Source of the DNA: Actinomadura litoris
GTDB lineage: Bacteria; Actinomycetota; Actinomycetes; Streptosporangiales; Streptosporangiaceae
Assembly (NCBI RefSeq): GCF_009733595.1
Contig: NZ_WOFH01000005.1
Coordinates: 62,001 to 126,000 of the forward strand
Reading direction: 5' to 3'
DNA: 64,000 bases
The notes under the pieces are model-generated. The model was not told the DNA's origin. It saw nothing but the letters and a program-made list of their open reading frames with translations, and made no database searches. The position numbers and the translations under genes were made by a program. Below are positions 27,314 to 34,191 of the stretch, in pieces. How positions within the stretch are numbered: position 1 is the first letter of the stretch; every line of letters begins with the position of its first letter.

Positions 27314-27604
27314 ATGCGTCGTTACGAACTCATGACGATTCTCGACCCCGCCATCGACGAGCGCACCGCGAGCGCGGCGCTCGACCCGTTCCTGAAGGTC
27401 GTCAAGGACGGCGGCGGCAGTGTCGAGAAGGTCGAGGTCTGGGGCCGCAGGCGCCTGGCGTACGACATCCAGAAGAAGTCCGAAGGCATCTACGCGGTGG
27501 TCGACCTGTCGGCTGAGCCTGCCACGGTCAAGGAGCTCGACCGTCAGCTCAACCTGAGCGAGTCGATCCTCCGCACCAAGGTCATCCGTCCCGAGGTCCA
27601 CTGA
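27314..27604 (+). CDS. rpsF: 30S ribosomal protein bS6
   Basis: 96 residues beginning [12 protein letters not shown], with [19 protein letters not shown], the typical S6 core. A strong GAGGAGGTAGGG ribosome site precedes ATG 27314. First gene of the rpsF-ssb-rpsR-rplI cluster, which is conserved across bacteria. Confidence 0.97.
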   Translation: MRRYELMTILDPAIDERTASAALDPFLKVVKDGGGSVEKVEVWGRRRLAYDIQKKSEGIYAVVDLSAEPATVKELDRQLNLSESILRTKVIRPEVH

Positions 27605-27641
27605 GCCCGGCTCAGTCCTCACACCAGCCGGAGCGAGCCCC

Positions 27642-28238
27642 ATGGCAGGCGACACCGTAATCACGATCGTCGGGAACCTCGTCGAGGACCCGAATCTGCG
27701 TTTCACCCCGAGCGGCCAGGCGGTCGCCTCGTTCCGCATCGCCTCGACGCCGCGGAGCTTCGACCGCCAGTCGGGCGAGTGGAAGGACGGCGAGTCGCTG
27801 TTCCTGACCTGCAACGTCTGGCGTCAGGCCGCTGAGAACTGCGCCGAGAGCCTGCAGCGCGGCATGCGGGTCATCGTGCAGGGACGGCTCAAGCAGCGCT
27901 CGTACGAGACGCGCGAGGGTGAGAAGCGCACCGTCTTCGAGATCGAGGTCGACGAGGTCGGCCCGTCGCTGCGCAACGCCACCGCGAAGGTCAACAAGAC
28001 CCAGCGGCAGGGCGGCGGTGGCGGCGGCTTCGGCGGCGGCGGTGGCGGCGGCCAGGGCGGCGGCTTCGGCGGTGGCGGCGGCCAGGGTGACGGCGGCGGC
28101 TTCGGCGGCGGCCAGCAGCAGGGCGGCGGCGGCTTCGGCGGCGGCCAGCAGGGCGGCGGCGCTCCCGCCAACGACCCCTGGGCCACCGGCGGCGGTGGCG
28201 GCGGGGGCGGCGGCTACTCCGACGACCCGCCCTTCTAA
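27642..28238 (+). CDS. ssb: Single-stranded DNA-binding protein
   Basis: A 198-residue SSB. The OB fold covers residues 1-115 ([39 protein letters not shown]). A long Gly/Gln-rich linker follows, and the protein ends in the acidic tip DDPPF that recruits partner proteins. Located 37 bases after rpsF in the standard order, so co-transcribed. The linker is an extreme Gly tract typical of actinobacterial SSB. Confidence 0.97.
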   Translation: MAGDTVITIVGNLVEDPNLRFTPSGQAVASFRIASTPRSFDRQSGEWKDGESLFLTCNVWRQAAENCAESLQRGMRVIVQGRLKQRSYETREGEKRTVFEIEVDEVGPSLRNATAKVNKTQRQGGGGGGFGGGGGGGQGGGFGGGGGQGDGGGFGGGQQQGGGGFGGGQQGGGAPANDPWATGGGGGGGGGYSDDPPF

Positions 28239-28375
28239 CCGGGCTCCGGCCGGGCCCCGCGGGGGCCTCGGCCATCCGGCCCGGCGGCGCGCGGCGTCCG
28301 CCGGGCCCACGGCAAGACCAAGACATGTACACGCCCATTCCCGCGTGAGCGGGGCTCTCATAAAGGAGCACCACG

Positions 28376-28612
28376 ATGGCGAAGCCACCTCCCCGCAAGC
28401 CGAAGAAGAAGGTTTGCGTTTTCTGCCAGGAGAAGATCTCCTACGTCGACTACAAGGACACCGGTCTGCTGCGGAAGTTCATCTCCGACCGCGGCAAGAT
28501 CCGTGCCCGTCGGGTGACCGGTAACTGCACCCAGCACCAGCGGGACGTCGCCACGGCGATCAAGAACGCCCGCGAGATGGCGCTGCTGCCCTACACCAGC
28601 ACCGCGCGCTGA
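28376..28612 (+). CDS. rpsR: 30S ribosomal protein bS18 (zinc-binding form)
   Basis: 78 residues. KVCVFCQEK (Cys14, Cys17) and NCTQHQRD (Cys51, His54) make a plausible zinc site, so this is the Cys-containing form rather than the zinc-free paralogue. AAAGGAGC stands ahead of the ATG. Between ssb and rplI in the conserved cluster. Confidence 0.97.
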   Translation: MAKPPPRKPKKKVCVFCQEKISYVDYKDTGLLRKFISDRGKIRARRVTGNCTQHQRDVATAIKNAREMALLPYTSTAR

Positions 28613-28629
28613 GTCAGGGGGACACGATC

Positions 28630-29076
28630 ATGAAGCTCATCCTGACCCAGCAGGTCTCCGGCCTCGGCGAGCCCGGTGACGTCATCGAGGTCCGCGACGG
28701 CTACGGCCGCAACTACCTCGTCCCCCGCGGGTTCGCCATCAAGTGGACCCGGGGCGCCGAGAAGGAGATCGACTCGATCAAGAAGGCGCGTTCGGCCCGC
28801 GAGATCGCGACCGTCGAGCACGCCAAGGAGGTCGCCGGCCGGCTCCAGGCGCTGCGCGTGACGCTGCGCACCCGGACCGGCAGCAACGGCCGCCTGTTCG
28901 GCGCGGTGACCGCCGCCGACATCGCCGAGGCGGTCAAGGCCGCCGACGGCCCCGACCTGGACCGCCGCCGCATCGAGATCGGCAACCCGATCAAGACCGT
29001 CGGCACCCACCGGGTCAGTGTGCGCCTGCACACCGACGTCAACGCCACGATCGACGTCAACGTCGTCGAGGCCTGA
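28630..29076 (+). CDS. rplI: 50S ribosomal protein bL9
   Basis: 148 residues with the L9 N-terminal domain (MKLILTQQVSGLGEPGDVIE, NYLVPRGFAIKWT), a connecting helix and the C-terminal domain ending NATIDVNVVEA. GGGGACACG lies just upstream; the gene starts 17 bases after rpsR. Last gene of the cluster, followed by a terminator. Confidence 0.97.
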   Translation: MKLILTQQVSGLGEPGDVIEVRDGYGRNYLVPRGFAIKWTRGAEKEIDSIKKARSAREIATVEHAKEVAGRLQALRVTLRTRTGSNGRLFGAVTAADIAEAVKAADGPDLDRRRIEIGNPIKTVGTHRVSVRLHTDVNATIDVNVVEA

Positions 29077-29091
29077 CACCCGTTCGACGCG

Positions 29092-29136
29092 ACGGCCCCC
29101 ACGTCCCCCGGCAGGGAGGCGCGGGGGCCGTTTCGC
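29092..29136 (+). terminator. Terminator of the rpsF-rplI operon
   Basis: ACGGCCCCC pairs with GGGGGCCGT across a 22-base interior that can itself fold (CCCCCGGCAGGGAGG), followed by TTCGCTT. Confidence 0.85.
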
Positions 29137-29310
29137 TTCCCCCCGGCGGTTCGGCTTCCGGGTGGTGCAGACCGCCCGGCCCGCGCTCGCGCCGCGTCAT
29201 CGGAGCCGGTCCGAGTTCGGGGTGAAAGTCCCTGAATCGCCCTGAGCTTGGTCGTTCGGTCGAGTGATCGCTACGTTCCGTAAGGGATCATCGCGGGGCG
29301 AAGGGGGACG

Positions 29311-30195
29311 GTGTTGATCGAGCAATCGTCGGGCGGCGTGACCGGCCGGGAACGCGACGGCTCGCCGGTGACGCGCCGTTCGGTCCTCGGCGGCGTGGTG
29401 GGGGCGGGCGTGCTGGCCCTCGGCTCCTCGGCCGACCACGTGGCCCTGGCCTCCCCCCTCCCCGATCCCGGTGACGCGGGCGACCTGGACGACCCGGGCC
29501 GGTTCATGGCGGACGCGCCGAACGTCCACCCCCGTGCCGACTGGAACGCCAGGGCCCCGAGGCGTCCCGCGACCGTCCTCAACCGCGCGCCGGACCGGAT
29601 CATCGTCCACCACACCGACACCGCGAACTCCGACGACGGGTCGCTCGCCCACGCCTACGGCCTGTCCCGGTTCATCCAGGACTTCCACATGGACAAACGC
29701 GGCTGGGACGACGCGGGCCAGCAGCTCACGATCAGCCGCGGCGGCATCGTCATGGAGGGGCGGAACCGGTCGCTGAAGTCCGTCCGGGCGGGCGTCCTGG
29801 CGGTCGGGGCGCAGGTGCTGCACCACAACGAGCACACGATCGGGATCGAGAACGAGGGCTCCTACATGACGAAGGAGGTCCCCGACCGGCTGTGGGCGTC
29901 GCTGGTGGAGGTGTGCGTGTGGCTGTGCCGCGAGTACGACCTGACGCCGTCCGACGCCATCGTCGGGCACCGCGACTACAACAAGACCGCGTGCCCGGGT
30001 GACGTCCTCTACGCGCGCCTGCCGGAGTTGCGCAGGTCGGTGGGGGCCCGCCTGGACGGGGCGCCGAAGAGTTCGCAGGGCAAGCCCCGTCCGAAGCCGC
30101 GGCCCAAGCCCCGCCCCGAGCCGTTCCCCGACGACCAGGGACCGGGCCAGATGCCCGACTTCCCCGGCTTCCCGTCCTTCGACGACTTCAACTGA
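29311..30195 (+). CDS. Tat-type N-acetylmuramoyl-L-alanine amidase / PGRP-like protein
   Basis: A 294-residue secreted protein. A twin-arginine signal is visible (TRRSVLGGVVGAG at residues 21-33). The amidase_2 (T7 lysozyme/PGRP) domain covers about residues 73-240: HPRADWNAR, IIVHHTDTAN (zinc His at 100/101), QQLTISRGG, IGIENEGSY and VGHRDYNKTACPGD with the remaining His and Cys ligands. The tail is a KPRPKPRPKPRP wall-spanning type stretch plus an acidic end. Starts at GTG 29311. Likely cuts or binds peptidoglycan. Confidence 0.9.
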   Translation: MLIEQSSGGVTGRERDGSPVTRRSVLGGVVGAGVLALGSSADHVALASPLPDPGDAGDLDDPGRFMADAPNVHPRADWNARAPRRPATVLNRAPDRIIVHHTDTANSDDGSLAHAYGLSRFIQDFHMDKRGWDDAGQQLTISRGGIVMEGRNRSLKSVRAGVLAVGAQVLHHNEHTIGIENEGSYMTKEVPDRLWASLVEVCVWLCREYDLTPSDAIVGHRDYNKTACPGDVLYARLPELRRSVGARLDGAPKSSQGKPRPKPRPKPRPEPFPDDQGPGQMPDFPGFPSFDDFN

Positions 30196-30208
30196 CGACG
30201 GTCGCCGG

Positions 30209-30397
30209 TCACGTCTCGGGCGTGGTGTAGCGGGTGCGGCGGCGGGCGATCTCGGGGTCGATGCCCTCGACGAGCGACCAGATGCCCGCGACCCGTTCCA
30301 CCAGGGTCTCGGGGGGCAGCCCGGCCAGGCCCTCGGCCGCCAGGTCGTCGATCGCCTGCGTCAGCCGGGCCATCCGCTCGCCGTGCGTGGAACACAT
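30209..30397 (-). CDS. Short helical protein, hypothetical
   Basis: 62 residues (MCSTHGERMARLTQAIDDLA...). A single helical domain with ETLVERVAGIWSLVEGIDPE. Second start possible at ATG 30373. The pattern of Arg/Leu heptads resembles small N-terminal modules seen alone in actinomycete genomes, but no function is known. It converges with the amidase gene. Confidence 0.5.
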   Translation of the reverse strand: MCSTHGERMARLTQAIDDLAAEGLAGLPPETLVERVAGIWSLVEGIDPEIARRRTRYTTPET

Positions 30398-30530
30398 GTT
30401 CGAATAGTAGCGAGTGTGGCGCCCGGTGCGGGTGCGGTTCGCGGATTCCGGTCCGCGGTTCCGCCGGAGGGGCGAGGTTTCGCGGTCATGGTTTCCGCGC
30501 CCGTGACCTCCGCATGATGTGATCTAGGGC

Positions 30531-31061
30531 ATGGCATCGCCGAACTCCGTCTCGCTCAGCGGGGACGGGCTCGTCCTGCGCGAGTGGCGCGACGACGACC
30601 TCGACACGCTGGTGGAGCTGTTCGACGACAGCGAGGTCGCCCGCTGGACCCCGCTCGCCTCGCCGTTCGACCGCGCCGCCGCCGCGCGGTACCTCGCCCG
30701 CGTCCGCGACAACCAGGCGCGCGGCGAGCGGCTGCACCTCGCGATCACGACCGACGGCGGTGAGCCGAAGGGCGAGGTCATGCTGAACCGGGTCACGGGC
30801 ACGATCGGGTACGCGATCGGGGCGGCGCATCGCGGGCGGGGGCTGGCGGTCCGCGCGCTCCGGCTGCTGACCGACCACGCCCACGAGGCCGACGGGCTGC
30901 CCCGGGTGTACCTGGAGATCGAGCAGTCGAACGCCGCCAGCGCCGCCGTCGCCCGCGCCGCCGGCTACACGCTGACCGACGCCCTGCCCGTGATGGTCGA
31001 GGACAAGGGGCGGCAGCACAACCTCCTGACCTGGGTCCACGAGGAATCGGCCCCCGCCTAG
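30531..31061 (+). CDS. GNAT family N-acetyltransferase (RimJ/RimL-like)
   Basis: A 176-residue acetyltransferase with the GNAT acetyl-CoA motif region IGYAIGAAHRGRGLAVRALR and the downstream VYLEIEQSNAASAAVARAAGY. The layout (LVLREWRDDDLDTLVELF at the N-terminus) is that of the RimJ/RimL group that acetylates protein N-termini or small amines. Its stop overlaps the stop of the convergent marR gene by four bases (CTAG). Confidence 0.88.
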   Translation: MASPNSVSLSGDGLVLREWRDDDLDTLVELFDDSEVARWTPLASPFDRAAAARYLARVRDNQARGERLHLAITTDGGEPKGEVMLNRVTGTIGYAIGAAHRGRGLAVRALRLLTDHAHEADGLPRVYLEIEQSNAASAAVARAAGYTLTDALPVMVEDKGRQHNLLTWVHEESAPA

Positions 31062-31501
31062 GGGGTCCGCAGGGAATGGACCGTGGGCCCTAGCTCGGGG
31101 TCGGCGGCGAGGGTGTTGAGCGCGGACGAGAGGACCTCCGCGTAGGTGGCGCGCGCGGCCTCGTAGCGCCGGCGGCCCTCGTCGGTGATGACGGCGTAGA
31201 CGCCCCGCCTGTCGGAGGGGCACAGGTCCTTGTAGGCGAAACCCGCCGTCTCCAGGCGGCCCACCAGCCGGGTCACCGACGACTGGTTCAGGCCGACCTT
31301 CTCGGCCAGGTCCTGCATGCGCAGCTCGCTGTTCTCGGAGCCGTGCAGGTGCTCCAGGGAGCGGAACTCCGAGAGGCCGATCGCGTGCCGCCGCTGGAGC
31401 GCCGCGCCCAACTCGCGCTCCACGTACGCGTGGAGCGCGAGGACGCGGCTCCAGGCGGCGTGGTCGGAGGTGCGCGGGAGCGCGCGGGTGGAAGTGGCCA
31501 T
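31058..31501 (-). CDS. MarR family transcriptional regulator
   Basis: A 147-residue winged-helix regulator: LGAALQRRHAIGLSEFRSLE, recognition helix region LNQSSVTRLVGRLETAGF and wing DRRGVYAVITDEGRRRYE. ATG 31501 is preferred; a longer frame would start inside the operator region. It is divergent from two SMR efflux genes, with identical inverted 11-bp sites in the shared promoter region, so it probably represses the pump genes and itself until a drug binds. Confidence 0.93.
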   Translation of the reverse strand: MATSTRALPRTSDHAAWSRVLALHAYVERELGAALQRRHAIGLSEFRSLEHLHGSENSELRMQDLAEKVGLNQSSVTRLVGRLETAGFAYKDLCPSDRRGVYAVITDEGRRRYEAARATYAEVLSSALNTLAADPELGPTVHSLRTP

Positions 31502-31542
31502 GCGGCTGTCCTCCTGGGAGAGCGGGTTGACAACAGGATACA

Positions 31543-31616
31543 TGTACATGCAAACTCTTCTCGTCCCCGCGGTCGCCCTACCGGGTGCTTCTGGGCGGAT
31601 TTAACTTGCATGTACA
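31543..31616. promoter_or_regulatory. Paired MarR operators between marR and the SMR genes
   Basis: TGTACATGCAA at 31543-31553 and its exact reverse complement TTGCATGTACA at 31606-31616, separated by 52 bases, one near each divergent start. TGTACA inside each is itself a palindrome. Confidence 0.8.
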
Positions 31617-31640
31617 AGCACATAGCCCCAAGGAGTCCCC

Positions 31641-31961
31641 ATGCACTGGCTCTACCTGGCCATCGCCGTCGTCTTCGAGATCGCCGTCGCGCTCGCGGCG
31701 GGGAAGGCCGAGGGCTTCACCAACCGCAAATGGACCGCCGCGACCCTCCTCAGCGGCGCGCTCGCCACCTACTCCCTCAGCCGGGCCCTGCTGACCTTCG
31801 ACGTCGGCGTCGGATACGCCCTGTGGACCTCGGTCGCGGGCGTCGGCATCACGCTGCTCGGGGCCCTGCTGTTCGGCCAGCGCCTCACCTGGCGCAAGGC
31901 GCTGGGCATCGTGATCGTCATCGTGGGGGTCGTCGGCCTCCAGCTCAGCGGCGCCGCCTGA
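31641..31961 (+). CDS. SMR family efflux protein, subunit 1
   Basis: A 106-residue protein with four membrane helices and the conserved SMR glutamate (Glu13 in AVVFEIAVALAAGKAEGF). AAGGAG lies just before the ATG. It precedes a second SMR gene by 56 bases; such pairs form heteromeric pumps for quaternary or guanidinium-type compounds. Controlled by the divergent MarR. Confidence 0.92.
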   Translation: MHWLYLAIAVVFEIAVALAAGKAEGFTNRKWTAATLLSGALATYSLSRALLTFDVGVGYALWTSVAGVGITLLGALLFGQRLTWRKALGIVIVIVGVVGLQLSGAA

Positions 31962-32017
31962 TCCCGCCGTTCCCGACCGTCCGCCCGCACCATCCTCACC
32001 GAAAAGGACCCCTGACC

Positions 32018-32434
32018 ATGTTCTCCTTCAGCCGCTCTGAAACCGGCACCAACGCCTGGCCCGTCCTCCTCCTGGCCGGAGGGTTCGAGATCGCCTATGC
32101 GCTCGCGGTCGGCGGGAGCCAGGGCTTCACCGTCCTGACCTGGTCGCTCGTCGCCATCGTCTTCTTCCTCCTGACGCTGTGGGCGCTGAGCGTCGCGCTG
32201 CGCACCATCGACGTCGGCATCGGCTACGCCGTCTGGGCGGGCATCGGGGCGGTCGGGGCGGCGGTGCTGGGGCCCGTCTTCTTCGACGAGAGCCTCACGC
32301 TCGTCCGGTCCCTGTGGCTCGGCGTCATCATCGCCGGCGTCGTCTGGCTCAAGCTCGCCGACAGGACCGAGACCGCGCGGGACGTCCAGGAAGGCGCGAA
32401 CAGGGCGCGGGCCGTGCAGGGCGCCGGCCTGTGA
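32018..32434 (+). CDS. SMR family efflux protein, subunit 2
   Basis: A 138-residue SMR protein with four helices and Glu24 in GGFEIAYALAVGGSQGF, plus a charged C-terminal extension of about 25 residues absent from subunit 1. AAAAGGACC stands ahead of ATG 32018. The paralogous pairing and one shared MarR-controlled promoter point to a two-component pump of the EbrAB/YkkCD kind. Confidence 0.9.
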   Translation: MFSFSRSETGTNAWPVLLLAGGFEIAYALAVGGSQGFTVLTWSLVAIVFFLLTLWALSVALRTIDVGIGYAVWAGIGAVGAAVLGPVFFDESLTLVRSLWLGVIIAGVVWLKLADRTETARDVQEGANRARAVQGAGL

Positions 32435-32450
32435 CGGCACATCCACGACG

Positions 32451-32488
32451 CCGGGGCGGCCCGCGTCCGAGGCGACGGGCCGCCCCGG
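32451..32488. terminator. Bidirectional terminator between SMR and MATE genes
   Basis: A perfect 13-bp stem (CCGGGGCGGCCCG with CGGGCCGCCCCGG) and 12-base loop sits between convergent genes. Confidence 0.75.
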
Positions 32489-32521
32489 CGGTCCGCCCTG
32501 CCGGCCGGCGGGCCGGGCCGT

Positions 32522-33850
32522 TCAGCGGACGGCGCCGGTGACCAGCCAGCGGTCGCCGCGGGCGCGGAGGCCGAGGGTGAGCATGCGGGCCGCCATCCAC
32601 AGGCCGATCGCGAGCCAGAGGCCGACGAGCCCCGCGTCCGCCCAGTACAGGAGCAGGGCCGCGGGGAGGAAGACGACCGTCGCGACGAGCGTGGTGGCCG
32701 CGAGGTAGCCCCCGTCCCCCGCGCCGATCAGGATTCCGTCCAGGACGAAGACCACGCCCGCGACCGGTTGCAGGACCGCGACGACGATCAGCGAGACGAG
32801 CAGCAGGTGCCGGACGTCGCCGTCGGAGGTGAACAGGCCGGGCAGCCACGGGCGGACCGCGAGGATCCCGAGCCCGAGCACGACGCCGCAGACCACGCCC
32901 CAGCCGACCATCCGCCGGGTCACCGCGCGGGTGCCGGCGACGTCGGCGGCGCCGAGGTAGCGTCCGGTGATCGCCTGGCCCGCGATCGCGATGGAGTCGA
33001 GGGCGAACGCGAGCAGGCTCCACACCTGGAAGCCGACCTGGTAGGCGGCGATCTCGGCGTCCCCCATGCGCGCGGCGACCGACGTCCCGACGATGAGGAC
33101 GACCCGCAGCGCCGCCGTCCGGACGAGCAGGCCGAACCCGGCGGTGGCGGACGTCCGCAGCCCGGCCGGGTCGGGGCGCACCGACGTTCCGTGGCGCCGG
33201 GCGGCGCGCAGCACCACCGCCACGTACACGGCGGCGCTCGCGGTCTGGGCGATGACGGTGCCCCAGGCCGATCCCGCGATGCCCCAGTCCAGGACGAGTA
33301 CGAAGACGATGTTGAGCAGCAGGTTGAGCGAGAAGCCGCCGATCGCGACGTACAGGGGGGTCCGGGTGTCCTGGAGGCCGCGGAGCACCCCGGTTCCGGC
33401 CAGCACGATCAGCATGGACGGGATCCCGAAGAGGCTCACCCGCAAGTAGGTCTCGGCATAGGGCGCCACGGACGGGGACGCTCCGAACGCGTCCACGATC
33501 CATGAGACCAGCGGCAACCCGGCGAGGATCAGCGCGGCGCCGATCGCGAGCGCCAGCCACATGCCGTCGACGCCCTGCTTGACCGCCGCCCGCAGGTCCC
33601 CGGCGCCGACCTGCCGCGCCACCCCCGCCGTCGTCCCGTAGGCGAGGAAGACGCACAGGTAGACCAGCGTGCTCAGCGCCTGCCCGGCCACGCCGAGGCC
33701 GCCGAGCTGGGCGGTTCCGAGGTGCCCGACGATGGCGGAGTCCGACAGCAGGAACAGCGGCTCGGCGACGAGTGCCCCGAACGCCGGGACGGCCAGCCGC
33801 AGGATCTCGCGGTCGTGGGCGGTGACCCGCCGCAGGGGTGAGCCGATCAT
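32522..33850 (-). CDS. MATE family efflux transporter (DinF-like)
   Basis: A 442-residue transporter with twelve helices. MATE signatures: LAVPAFGALVAEPLFLLSDS, IVGHLGTAQLGGLGVAGQ and the second-half repeat AAYQVGFQVWSL. Likely exports cationic compounds using an ion gradient. ATG 33850 is chosen; GTG 33859 would add three residues but lies inside a perfect inverted repeat. Its position beside dnaB, on the opposite strand, is conserved in streptomycetes (from memory). Confidence 0.9.
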   Translation of the reverse strand: MIGSPLRRVTAHDREILRLAVPAFGALVAEPLFLLSDSAIVGHLGTAQLGGLGVAGQALSTLVYLCVFLAYGTTAGVARQVGAGDLRAAVKQGVDGMWLALAIGAALILAGLPLVSWIVDAFGASPSVAPYAETYLRVSLFGIPSMLIVLAGTGVLRGLQDTRTPLYVAIGGFSLNLLLNIVFVLVLDWGIAGSAWGTVIAQTASAAVYVAVVLRAARRHGTSVRPDPAGLRTSATAGFGLLVRTAALRVVLIVGTSVAARMGDAEIAAYQVGFQVWSLLAFALDSIAIAGQAITGRYLGAADVAGTRAVTRRMVGWGVVCGVVLGLGILAVRPWLPGLFTSDGDVRHLLLVSLIVVAVLQPVAGVVFVLDGILIGAGDGGYLAATTLVATVVFLPAALLLYWADAGLVGLWLAIGLWMAARMLTLGLRARGDRWLVTGAVR

Positions 33851-33857
33851 GTCGCCC

Positions 33858-33874
33858 ACAGACTACCAGTCTGT
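33858..33874. promoter_or_regulatory. Perfect inverted repeat at the MATE gene start
   Basis: ACAGACT-ACC-AGTCTGT, a 7-bp inverted repeat with 3-base spacer beginning 8 bases upstream of ATG 33850. Either a repressor site or an mRNA hairpin covering the ribosome-binding region. Confidence 0.6.
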
Positions 33875-34191
33875 AACTTTCTAAGAAATTTCACCCATTA
33901 CATCGAGAGAAGCGGCCGACTTTCTTTTCCGCACAGCCGGTGGATGAAGTCTTCGCAGCTCACAAGGGGTCAGCGCGGTTCGTCCACCCGTTTTCCCCAG
34001 AGTTGTCCACAGGTCGTGCACAACCGGATCGGCGTGTCTGCACAGGGCCTCCACAGGCTTGTCCACAGCTCGCTTTGCTCGGGACGGCGCGGGCTGGCGA
34101 GAATGTCGGACGCCTCAGGTAAACGTGGGATGGACGGCCGGCGCTGGGGCGGACGGGGACGCCGGGTGGCCGAGATGAAGGGGGTGCGACC
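33875..34191. other. dnaB upstream region
   Basis: About 320 bases between the MATE gene (minus) and dnaB (plus). The first 60 bases are unusually AT-rich for this genome (TAACTTTCTAAGAAATTTC, later GACTTTCTTTTCC), and the next 110 contain the DnaA-box-like cluster. No credible gene is present. Confidence 0.55.
34003..34067 (+). promoter_or_regulatory. DnaA-box cluster upstream of dnaB
   Basis: TTGTCCACA, the form preferred by actinobacterial DnaA, occurs exactly at 34003-34011 and 34059-34067. Weaker look-alikes lie nearby: TTCGTCCAC at about 33979 and GCCTCCACA between the two exact copies. All are on the plus strand. Possible roles are DnaA control of dnaB transcription or DnaA titration. 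Confidence 0.65.

Noticed and set aside
33860..34191. Chromosomal origin of replication
   Set aside because: Only two exact DnaA boxes and no dnaA/dnaN/gyrB neighbours; actinobacterial oriC has many boxes next to dnaA.
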